Assembly (NCBI RefSeq): GCF_024170005.1
Contig: NZ_JALJXJ010000004.1
Span: 62,001-126,000, forward strand
Direction: 5' to 3'
From: Azospirillum lipoferum
GTDB lineage: Bacteria; Pseudomonadota; Alphaproteobacteria; Azospirillales; Azospirillaceae
Length of the DNA stretch: 64,000 bases
The position numbers and the translations under genes were made by a program. The notes beneath the pieces are model-generated. The model ran no database searches. It had not been told where the DNA came from and saw only the letters and a list, made by a program, of their open reading frames with translations. Of the stretch, positions 53,680 to 62,797 are shown piece by piece (positions within the stretch are counted from its first letter, which is position 1; each line of letters starts with the position of its first letter).

Positions 53680-54788
53680 TTCACAAGAGCGGGAGAGGGA
53701 GCACTTCCCACAATCCGCCCTTGGCGGTCGGTGACCAGCACCTCAACGGCAACCAGCGCATCCTCCAACACCTCCTGCGCGGCACGGCGCGCCAGCTCGG
53801 CCACATGGTCGGCCAGCGGCAGGCCGGCGGCGTCCGCCATGCCCAACACCTGCGCCGCCGTGTTGGCGCCCCGCACCTGCGCGACCAGGTCCGGCCCGGC
53901 GCCGAGATCGGCCAGCCGCCCGGCCAGCCAGTCGAAATCGACGCTGTTGCGCTTGCTGTGCAAATCCATCAGCCCGCGCGCCAGCTTGCCGAACTTGGCG
54001 AAGCCGCCGCACAGCGTCAGGCGGGGGATGGGGTGCCGCCGCAGGTACTTCAGCGTGCCACCGACGAAATCGCCCATGTCGAGCAGCGCCTGCTCCGACA
54101 GGCCATAGCGCGCCACCACCGCCTTTTCCGACAGGTCGCCGGTGCAGGCCGCGACATGGGTCAGCCCGGCCGCCCGCGCCACGTCGATGCCGCGCTGGAT
54201 CGAGGCGATCCAGGCCGCGCAGGAATAGGGCACGACGATCCCCGTGGTTCCCAGGATCGACAGCCCGCCGAGAATGCCGAGCCGCCCGTTCATGGTACGC
54301 TTGGCGAGCAGTTCGCCATTCTCCACCCCGACCTCGACCACAAGGTCGGGCGACTGACCGGCGGCGCTTGCCGCCTCCCCTACCGCCTGGGCGATCATGC
54401 GCCGCGGCACCGGGTTGATGGCGGGCTCGCCGACGGCCAGCGGCAGGCCCGGCAGGGTCACGGTGCCGACGCCGGGGCCGGCGCGGAAACTCACCCCACT
54501 GCCGGGCACACCGCGCCAGACGCGCGCCCGCACCAGCGCGCCATGGGTCACGTCGGGATCGTCGCCGGCATCCTTGACCACGCCGGCCGCGGCCCAGAGG
54601 CCGTCCGGCCCCTCCCCCCGCTCCGTCACCGCCAGGGCGAAGGCCGGGGTCTGGCCGCCGGGCAGCGTGACGGTCACCGGGTCGGGAAACTCCCGGCCGA
54701 ACAGGGCCTCTGCCGCCGCCCGCGCCGCGGCGGTGGCGCAGGTTCCCGTCGTCCAGCCGCGGCGCAAGGGTGTAGCATGCTCCGGCAT
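53649..54788 (-). CDS. cbiD: Cobalt-precorrin-5B C1-methyltransferase-type protein CbiD
   Basis: 379 residues from ATG 54788 (GGAG upstream). LRRGWTTGTCATAAARAAAE is the CbiD signature, followed by AINPVPRRMI and LSILGTTGIVVPYSCAAWI. In this otherwise aerobic cluster it would replace CobF as the C1 methyltransferase. The last residues (NPLPPGERAG) and the stop codon are encoded by repeat copy C, so the natural C terminus has been replaced or extended. ATGs at 54854 or 54872 would make a longer N-terminal tail that overlaps cobA. Confidence 0.92.
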   Translation of the reverse strand: MPEHATPLRRGWTTGTCATAAARAAAEALFGREFPDPVTVTLPGGQTPAFALAVTERGEGPDGLWAAAGVVKDAGDDPDVTHGALVRARVWRGVPGSGVSFRAGPGVGTVTLPGLPLAVGEPAINPVPRRMIAQAVGEAASAAGQSPDLVVEVGVENGELLAKRTMNGRLGILGGLSILGTTGIVVPYSCAAWIASIQRGIDVARAAGLTHVAACTGDLSEKAVVARYGLSEQALLDMGDFVGGTLKYLRRHPIPRLTLCGGFAKFGKLARGLMDLHSKRNSVDFDWLAGRLADLGAGPDLVAQVRGANTAAQVLGMADAAGLPLADHVAELARRAAQEVLEDALVAVEVLVTDRQGRIVGSAPSPALVNPLPPGERAG

Positions 54789-54852
54789 GCCATCTCCGGC
54801 GCCGGCACCCTCCGCACCGCCTTCCGTCTTCTCCGAGCCCGAGTCCGCGTTC

Positions 54853-55645
54853 ATGTCGTTTGAGTCGTCCATTCCCGAAAGCGTCCTGGTCCCCTTCGCC
54901 CCCGGCAGCGTCTGGCTGGCCGGGTCCGGCCCCGGCGACCCCGGCCTGCTGACCCTGCTGGCGCTGCAAGGTCTAAGGCAAGCCGACGTCATCGTCCACG
55001 ACGCGCTGGTCGGCGAACGGATCATGGCGCTCGCCAGCCCGTCGGCAAGGCTGGAGTTCGCCGGAAAGCGCGGCGGCCGCCCCTCCGCCCACCAGGACGA
55101 CATCACCAACCGCCTGATCGAACTGGCGAAGGAGGGGCATCGAGTCCTCCGCCTGAAGGGCGGCGACCCCTTCGTCTTCGGCCGCGGCGGGGAGGAGGCG
55201 CAGGCGCTGGCCGCTCACGGCATCCCCTTCCGCATCGTGCCCGGCATCACGTCGGGCATCGCCGGACCGGCCTATGCCGGCATCCCGGCGACCCACCGCG
55301 ACACCAACCAGGCGGTGATCCTGGCGACCGGCCATTCGCTGGGCGGCGGGCCGGACTGGCGGGCGCTGGCCGCTACCAAGGCACCGCTGATCCTCTATAT
55401 GGGCTGGAAGGCGCTGCCGACCATCGCGGCGGAGCTGATGGCCGGCGGCCTGTCCGCCGACACCCCCGTCGGCGTGGTGACGGAGGCGACGACCGCCAAC
55501 CAGAGGAGCCTCGTCACCAGCCTCGGGACCTGCGTCACCGATCTGGCGGCCAGCGGGCTGGAGCCGCCGGCCATCATCGTGATCGGCGAGGTGGTGCGGC
55601 TGCGCCCGGCGCTGGAATGGCTGCCGGCCCAGACGGCGCTTCAGA

Positions 55646-55653
<8 letters not shown>
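54853..55653 (+). CDS. cobA: Uroporphyrinogen-III C-methyltransferase CobA
   Basis: 266 residues. VWLAGSGPGDPGLLTLLALQ, ADVIVHDALV, RLKGGDPFVFGRGGEEAQAL and IVPGITSGIAGPAYAGIPAT are classical CobA/SUMT motifs. It makes precorrin-2 from uroporphyrinogen III, the committed step. An upstream ATG at 54787 would add 22 residues but overlaps the cbiD start region. It is divergent from cbiD and overlaps cobB by eight bases. Confidence 0.93.
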
Positions 55654-57708
<2,055 letters not shown>

Positions 57709-57724
57709 GGAGAACTCACAGTCT

Positions 57725-58279
57725 TTACGCCGCCAGCTTATCGACCTTGCCGTCCAGGCCCATCAGCAGCAGTTCGACCTCGAGGTCCGGGTGGCGTTCC
57801 TTGACCATCGCCTTCAGCTTGGTCAGATACTGGCCGTGCACCTCGGCCTCCTTCGCCGGATCGGGCGACAGGTCCATGCCGAGGAAGACCTTGTAGGCGC
57901 CGCAGTCGCGGTGATCCATGACGATCAGGCGCTTGATATGGTGCAGGTCCTTGGCGACCGCGACATGGTCCCAGAAGGCGTCGCCCCAGGCCGGCTTCTT
58001 GTCGGTCAGCGCACCCAGGCTGGCACCGGCCAGGATGACATGGTCATAGTTCGCCTGCAGATTCCGGGCGTTCATGTAGCTGGCGACATGGCCCATCAGG
58101 CGATAGTCCATGCAGGACAACAGCAGCGTGTCGACACTGCCGGCCAGCGCCGGGCGGCTCATCATCATCGGCGCCATCAGCGTCACGCCGGCACCCAGCG
58201 TCGCCAGCTTCAGGAACCCGCGGCGCGAGCTGTGCTCGCCCTGGCAGCAGCCATGGTGATGACCGGTCGAATGATCCAT
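57725..58279 (-). CDS. Tat-exported beta-carbonic-anhydrase-like protein
   Basis: 184 residues. The N terminus is His/Cys-rich (HSTGHHHGCCQGEH), followed by a twin-arginine signal (SSRRGFLKLATLGAG, R19-R20) with a hydrophobic core and PALAG cleavage region. The mature part has the beta-carbonic anhydrase zinc pattern: CMDYR (C56, D58, R60) and HRDC (H123, C126). It is short for the family, and I see no other long conserved regions, so enzymatic activity is uncertain. GGGAGG lies upstream of ATG 58279. Confidence 0.72.
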   Translation of the reverse strand: MDHSTGHHHGCCQGEHSSRRGFLKLATLGAGVTLMAPMMMSRPALAGSVDTLLLSCMDYRLMGHVASYMNARNLQANYDHVILAGASLGALTDKKPAWGDAFWDHVAVAKDLHHIKRLIVMDHRDCGAYKVFLGMDLSPDPAKEAEVHGQYLTKLKAMVKERHPDLEVELLLMGLDGKVDKLAA

Positions 58280-58496
58280 TGCGCCCTCCCAACACACCCC
58301 GAACCCGTATCGGGGGTTTCACGCGTGATGGTGGCAGATGATTGTTAAAAATTTCAATATAGGGTCTTCCGCCATATGGAAAAGCAATAAAAATTTATTC
58401 CTGTGGCATTTTTCGGATAGCTCACTCCACAACCGGATTTCATTTCTCATTCAAGCGATTTCTCATTCAAGCGGGAAAGACGCGGAATCAAAAGGA
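58280..58496. other. AT-rich intergenic region with a tandem duplication
   Basis: No gene is seen. The region around 58335-58400 is far richer in A and T than the rest of the window (TTAAAAATTTCAATATAGGG, GCAATAAAAATTTATTCC). It is the likely promoter area for the leftward gene at 57725. A 16-bp unit, ATTTCTCATTCAAGCG, is repeated in tandem at 58442-58457 and 58458-58473. Confidence 0.6.
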
Positions 58497-58526
58497 AACG
58501 GGCCGCCCGGCGAAGGGCGGCCCGTT
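58497..58526 (-). terminator. Intrinsic terminator of the small secreted-protein gene
   Basis: A perfect 12-bp stem, AACGGGCCGCCC (58497-58508) and GGGCGGCCCGTT (58515-58526), loop of six. On the minus strand it is followed by TCCTTTTG. It lies about 50 bases after the stop of the gene at 58580. Confidence 0.8.
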
Positions 58527-58579
58527 CCGATGCATGGGCATTTCCTGGTCGTCAGCGTTCGGCCATCAACGTTTAGCCG

Positions 58580-58759
58580 TCACCCGCCGCGCGTGCTGCT
58601 GGGCGCCGGTGTGCCGGCCGACCCGACGGTGCTGGAGGCCGGCGGCGGCGACGCGCTCGCGCTGTGGTTGGGCGAACAGTCCGCGTTGGCGATCCCCGCC
58701 GTCAGGAGAGTGGCGAGACCGAACAATGCGGCGACGACCGGACTGGCTCCATGAGACAT
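58580..58759 (-). CDS. Small secreted Ser/Pro-rich protein (59 residues)
   Basis: The ATG at 58759 is preceded by AGAAAGGAGGTGATCCA, which is complementary to the whole 3' tail of 16S rRNA, an exceptionally strong ribosome site at optimal spacing. The product has a signal peptide (SPVVAALFGLATLLTAGIAN, then A) and a mature part of about 33 residues (DCSPNHSASASPPPASSTVG and on). It has one cysteine and no recognised domain. Its own terminator follows. Function unknown. Confidence 0.7.
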   Translation of the reverse strand: MSHGASPVVAALFGLATLLTAGIANADCSPNHSASASPPPASSTVGSAGTPAPSSTRGG

Positions 58760-58892
58760 TGGATCACCTCCTTTCTGAAACGTTGCGACCACCAACAGAT
58801 TGACACAGTAGGGCGCTCGGTCAATGGCCGATTCGAACAATCACGCTGCCGTCTCCCAATGGAACAGGTTTAGATCTTGACCTTGAGTGGTG

Positions 58893-60065
58893 TCAGCGGG
58901 TTTCCAGCAGCCCGCTCATCGTCGCGAACAGTTCCGACTTCGCTTCGAAACCGACGCCGGGCAGGTCGGGCAGCCGCACCCGGCCATCCTCGACTGCGAT
59001 ACCATCGGCGAAACCGCAGAAGGGCTTGAAGACGTCGGGGTAGGACTCGTTGCCGCCCAAGTGAAGACCGGCGGCGATGTTCAGCGACATCTGGTGCCCG
59101 CCATGCGGGACCACCCGCCGGCTGGACCAACCATTGTCCTTCAGCATGTCCAGCGTGCGCAGATACTCGACCAGCCCGTAGCTCAGCGCGCAGTCGAACT
59201 GCAGCCAGTCGCGGTCGGGCCGCATGCCGCCATGGCGGATCAGGTTGCGGGCATCCTGGTGCGAGAACAGGTTTTCGCCCGTCGCCATCGGCCGGTCATA
59301 ATGGTTGGCGAGTTCAGCCTGCAACGCATAGTCCAACGGGTCGCCGGCCTCCTCGTACCAGAACAGGCCGTAGGGCTTCAGCGCCTCCGCATAGGCGATG
59401 GCCGTCCTGAGGTCGAAGCGTCCGTTGGCGTCGACGCACAGATTCTCGCCCGACCCGACCACCTCCAGCACCGCGTCGATGCGCCGCAGATCCTCCTCCA
59501 GCGATGCGCCGCCGATCTTCATCTTCACGACCTTGTAGCCGCGGTCGCGGTAGCTGCGCATCTCGTCCTGAAGCGCCTTCACATCCTTGCCGGGATAGTA
59601 ATAGCCGCCGGCGGCATAGACCCAGACGCTGTCGTCGGCCACGCCGTCGCGGAAACGGTCGGCCAACAGGCGGTAGAGCGGCACGCCGGCGATCTTCGCC
59701 ACGGCATCCCACACCGCCATGTCGATGGTGCCGACGGCGACGGAGCGCTCGCCGTGACCGCCCGGCTTCTCGTTGGTCATCAGCCGGGCCCAGATGCGGA
59801 ACGGGTCCAGATTCTCACCCGTATCATCCAGCAGGCTGTCGGATGCGGCCGACATCAGCCGCGGAATGAAGCGCTCGCGCAGCAACCCGCCCGCAGCATA
59901 GCGGCCGTTCGAATTGAAGCCGTAGCCGATCACCGGCTTGCCGTCGCGCACCACGTCGGTGACCACCGCGACGACGCTGCAGGTCATCTGGCTGAAATCG
60001 ATGAAGGCGTTGGCGATGTCGGACTTGATGCCGGCGGTCTGCTCGCGGATTTCGACGATGCGCAT
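58893..60065 (-). CDS. tarD: D(-)-tartrate dehydratase TarD-like (enolase superfamily)
   Basis: 390 residues. KMK at K181-K183, metal ligands D212, E239 and E264, and H321 in PHGGHQM occupy the positions expected for the TarD active site. The segments GYGFNSNGRY and NEKPGGHGERSVAVGTIDMA are characteristic of this enzyme, known from Bradyrhizobium, which dehydrates D-tartrate to oxaloacetate. ATG 60065 has AAGGGGA upstream. The divergent LysR gene is its likely regulator. Confidence 0.87.
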   Translation of the reverse strand: MRIVEIREQTAGIKSDIANAFIDFSQMTCSVVAVVTDVVRDGKPVIGYGFNSNGRYAAGGLLRERFIPRLMSAASDSLLDDTGENLDPFRIWARLMTNEKPGGHGERSVAVGTIDMAVWDAVAKIAGVPLYRLLADRFRDGVADDSVWVYAAGGYYYPGKDVKALQDEMRSYRDRGYKVVKMKIGGASLEEDLRRIDAVLEVVGSGENLCVDANGRFDLRTAIAYAEALKPYGLFWYEEAGDPLDYALQAELANHYDRPMATGENLFSHQDARNLIRHGGMRPDRDWLQFDCALSYGLVEYLRTLDMLKDNGWSSRRVVPHGGHQMSLNIAAGLHLGGNESYPDVFKPFCGFADGIAVEDGRVRLPDLPGVGFEAKSELFATMSGLLETR

Positions 60066-60115
60066 GGCGGTTCCCCTTGCAGCGTGGTGGCGCGTTTCGT
60101 GACGGCACTGTAGGG

Positions 60116-60159
60116 ATGATGCCGGCCGCCGGGCCAATGCCAAGGTCGGAACGCATCAT
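60116..60159. promoter_or_regulatory. Operator candidates between tarD and the divergent lysR
   Basis: ATGATGC (60116-60122) and GCATCAT (60153-60159) are exact inverted copies 30 bases apart. An inner ATGC-N12-GCAT pair (60137-60156) uses part of the same right arm. LysR-type proteins often bind such paired sites between divergent genes. Confidence 0.4.
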
Positions 60160-60236
60160 GCGGGTTCGGCATAGGGCGGCGGGAAACCGGTCCGGCCCGG
60201 CAGACGTGACGAAGATTCCGTGACGAAGATTGGGCG

Positions 60237-61229
60237 ATGGAACTCTCCTGGCTCGACGATTTCCTGGCGCTGGTGGATTGCGGCAACTTCTCCCGCGCCG
60301 CCGACGCGCGCCACCTGACCCAGCCGGCCTTCAGCCGCCGCATCCGCGCGCTGGAGGATTGGGCCGGCACCCCGCTGTTCGACCGCAGCGCCCAGCCGGT
60401 GACCCTGACGGAGGCCGGGCGCCGCTTCCGCCCCTTCGCCGACGAGACGGTGCGCCGCCTGCTGCAAGGCCGCGAGGAGGCCCGGCTCGCCGCCCAGTCG
60501 GAGGCCGCGACCCTGCGCTTCGCCGCCACCCACGCGCTGTCGCTGACCTTCTTCCCCTCCTGGCTGCGGGCGTTGGAGGCCCGCGCACGGCTGGGCGCCA
60601 TCACCCTGTCGTCGGACAGCATGGAAGCCTGCGAACGGCTGATGCTGGCCGGGCAGGCGCAGTTCCTGCTCTGCCATGCCCACCCGGCAGCGGCCGGCCG
60701 GCTGGATGCCGAGTCCTTCCGCTCCGTCGTCGTCGGCGGCGACCGGCTGCTGGCGGTGACCGCGCCCGATGCCGGCGGCCGGCCGCGCCATGTGCTGGCG
60801 GATGGCCAGGACACACCGCTGCCGCACCTGTCCTACAGCCGCGAATCCGGCATGGGCCGCATCCTGGAGGCGGTGCGGGCGGTGCAGCCGCTGCCCGCGG
60901 CACTCGACACCGTCTTCACCTCGCACCTCGCCGCGGTTCTGCGCACGCTGGCCCGCGACGGGCGCGGGGTGGCCTGGCTGCCGGAAAGCCTGATCGCCGA
61001 GGATCTGGCGCGCGGAACCCTGGTGCGGGCCGGAATGCCGGCCGGCGACGAGCGCTGGACCGTGCCGGTGCAGATCCGGCTGGTCCGCCCCCGCGCGCGC
61101 CAGAGCAAGGCCGCCGAGAATTTCTGGACGCTCGCGGTCGAAGCTGCCCTGTGGCGCAACGCCGAGTCGTCGGCTGAGGCCACAGCTCTGGTTGCCGGGG
61201 CGGAAGCGATCGCTGAAAAAGAGTTGTGA
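60237..61229 (+). CDS. LysR-family transcriptional regulator
   Basis: 330 residues. WLDDFLALVDCGNFSRAADA and HLTQPAFSRRIRALEDWAGT form the LysR helix-turn-helix. The effector domain follows, with a long charged C-terminal extension. A 13-base unit (CGTGACGAAGATT, 60205-60217) is duplicated at 60219-60231 just before the ATG. It probably controls tarD, which diverges from it. Confidence 0.87.
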   Translation: MELSWLDDFLALVDCGNFSRAADARHLTQPAFSRRIRALEDWAGTPLFDRSAQPVTLTEAGRRFRPFADETVRRLLQGREEARLAAQSEAATLRFAATHALSLTFFPSWLRALEARARLGAITLSSDSMEACERLMLAGQAQFLLCHAHPAAAGRLDAESFRSVVVGGDRLLAVTAPDAGGRPRHVLADGQDTPLPHLSYSRESGMGRILEAVRAVQPLPAALDTVFTSHLAAVLRTLARDGRGVAWLPESLIAEDLARGTLVRAGMPAGDERWTVPVQIRLVRPRARQSKAAENFWTLAVEAALWRNAESSAEATALVAGAEAIAEKEL

Positions 61230-61376
61230 GCGTCGGTACCCAAGTCACTTTGATCGTTGACATTCTCGGAAAAACTTGTCCAGCCGCGTGTTTTCTCTGG
61301 CGCTACCCCGTCCGATCGGGCAAAATTTGCCTAGTTCGAGGTAAGAGGCGTCGCGTCAGCGACGGGAGGAACGATC

Positions 61377-61607
61377 ATGGGCGTGAGCAGCATCGGCGGT
61401 ATCGGCGGCTACCAGCAGCAGCCATATGTCACCCCGCTCAGCAGCGGCCCGGCCGCGGCTCAGCGGTCCACCTCGCCTGTGGAGTCCGCGCAGGAAGACG
61501 AGACCGAGCGCACCCGCCGCCAGCAGGAAGCGCAGGCCGCCCAGAGCGGTTCCAGCGGGGGCAACACCACCGCCACCCGTGGCCAGAACCTGAACATCAC
61601 GGTCTGA
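61377..61607 (+). CDS. Small hypothetical protein of the flagellar locus (76 residues)
   Basis: ATG with GGGAGGAACGATC upstream. The protein is polar and low-complexity, with a Gly-rich N terminus (SSIGGIGGYQQQPYVTPLSS), a Glu/Arg/Gln middle (DETERTRRQQEAQAAQ) and the end NLNITV. No signal peptide or membrane helix. I do not recognise it. Its neighbours are a FlaG-like protein and fliJ/fliI, which suggests a flagellar or surface role. Confidence 0.6.
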   Translation: MGVSSIGGIGGYQQQPYVTPLSSGPAAAQRSTSPVESAQEDETERTRRQQEAQAAQSGSSGGNTTATRGQNLNITV

Positions 61608-61723
61608 AACGGATCGGGCCTGAGCGGCGGAAGTGGTGAGGGGAGTGAAGCGGGGCAGCACCCGGTAAGGGATTGCCTCTGGAGCAACGCCTGGAATGCG
61701 GGCAAGAAGCGCGGGAGGCACCG

Positions 61724-62314
61724 ATGGAGATCCGTGGCGTTTCCAGCACGACGGCAGTCCGCCCGACGGCTTTCCAGCCGACGGAGGCCGGCAGTGCTTC
61801 CGCGTCGACTCCTGCGGAGACCACAGGCACCGCCGCGAATGGCGAGACGGAAAAAGCCTCCGGCGCCGGCTTCATCAGCCCCTTTCTGCGCTATGACCAA
61901 AGCGCCCGGGTGGCTGTGCTGTATTTCCGCGACTTCGACACCGGAGCAACCCAGGACCAGATCCCGTCCCGCCGTGTGGTGGAGGAATATCGCCGCACCG
62001 CCAGCCGGCTGTCTCAGGAAGACGAACGGAAATCTGCCGCGGCGAAGACCGGTTCGGACGGATCGGCGGACGGCTCCACCGGCAGCGCGGCGGCTTCGCC
62101 GGGCAGCGGCTATGGCACGGCTTATGGCACGGCGGCGGGCGACACCGGGTCGACCGGCACGTCGATCGGCGTGTCCTTCGCAAGCGCTGCGAGCAGCAGC
62201 GGGTCGGCGACGGGGTCCGGCACCGCGGCACCGACGACCGGCGGCTCCACTCCGGCCGCAACCGGCGGACGCACCGGCGGATCGCCGGGTGGGCTGGTTT
62301 CGGTGACTGTCTGA
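61724..62314 (+). CDS. FlaG-like protein with long Ser/Gly/Thr-rich tail
   Basis: 196 residues, with GGGAGG before the ATG. Residues about 51-90 (VAVLYFRDFDTGATQDQIPS, then RRVVEEYRR) resemble the core of FlaG-type flagellar proteins (dTGe-QIPs pattern). The remaining 90 residues are low complexity (Gly/Ser/Thr/Ala), with Gly-Tyr-Gly-Thr-Ala repeats, and end VSVTV. It is convergent with fliJ. Assignment is tentative. Confidence 0.6.
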   Translation: MEIRGVSSTTAVRPTAFQPTEAGSASASTPAETTGTAANGETEKASGAGFISPFLRYDQSARVAVLYFRDFDTGATQDQIPSRRVVEEYRRTASRLSQEDERKSAAAKTGSDGSADGSTGSAAASPGSGYGTAYGTAAGDTGSTGTSIGVSFASAASSSGSATGSGTAAPTTGGSTPAATGGRTGGSPGGLVSVTV

Positions 62315-62362
62315 CGGGTTTGGCCGGGGTGTCGTCAGCCGACATCCAGCCACTCCCGAACC

Positions 62363-62797
62363 TCACCCCCCGGCCGCCTCTTCCTCCGCCTGCCGGCGCC
62401 GGAATCCGACCAGCGCGGTTTCGTCCAGCATCGCGGCGTCCTTGCGCTTCTGCTTGTCGCGCTCGCGCTTCTGCCGCTCCTCTTCCGCCAGTTCGTAGCG
62501 CTTCAGTTCCTGGAAGGCTTCGGCCATTTCGTCGGTGGCGATCTCGATCTGCGCCTCCACCTGCCCCAGCGATTCGCCCAGCTTGCGGCCACGCTCCATT
62601 GCTGCCTGGGCAAAGTTGGAATAGGTGAAGGAAACGGAGAAGTCGTCGCGCACGGTTTCCTGCTCGTGAACGATCTCCTGCTTCACCTTCTCGATCTCGT
62701 TGCGCAGCCGGTCAGCCAGCGTGTGGAGTTCCGCCAGGACGCGACGCTTCTCGTCCAGTTGCAGCTTTTGCAGGCGGATGATCGTCTTCAGGCTCAT
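62363..62797 (-). CDS. fliJ: Flagellar export protein FliJ-like
   Basis: 144 residues, almost entirely alpha-helical coiled coil with many Glu, Lys, Arg and Gln residues: [20 protein letters not shown] at the N terminus and [15 protein letters not shown] near the C terminus. Position directly after fliI, overlapping as ATGA, and size fit FliJ, the stalk-like cochaperone of the flagellar type III ATPase. Confidence 0.85.
   Translation of the reverse strand: MSLKTIIRLQKLQLDEKRRVLAELHTLADRLRNEIEKVKQEIVHEQETVRDDFSVSFTYSNFAQAAMERGRKLGESLGQVEAQIEIATDEMAEAFQELKRYELAEEERQKRERDKQKRKDAAMLDETALVGFRRRQAEEEAAGG

Noticed and set aside
58759..58776. A match to the 3' end of 16S rRNA (GGATCACCTCCTTTCT on the plus strand)
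   Set aside because: Homology ends at the anti-Shine-Dalgarno segment and no other rRNA sequence is present; it is the complement of a strong ribosome binding site.
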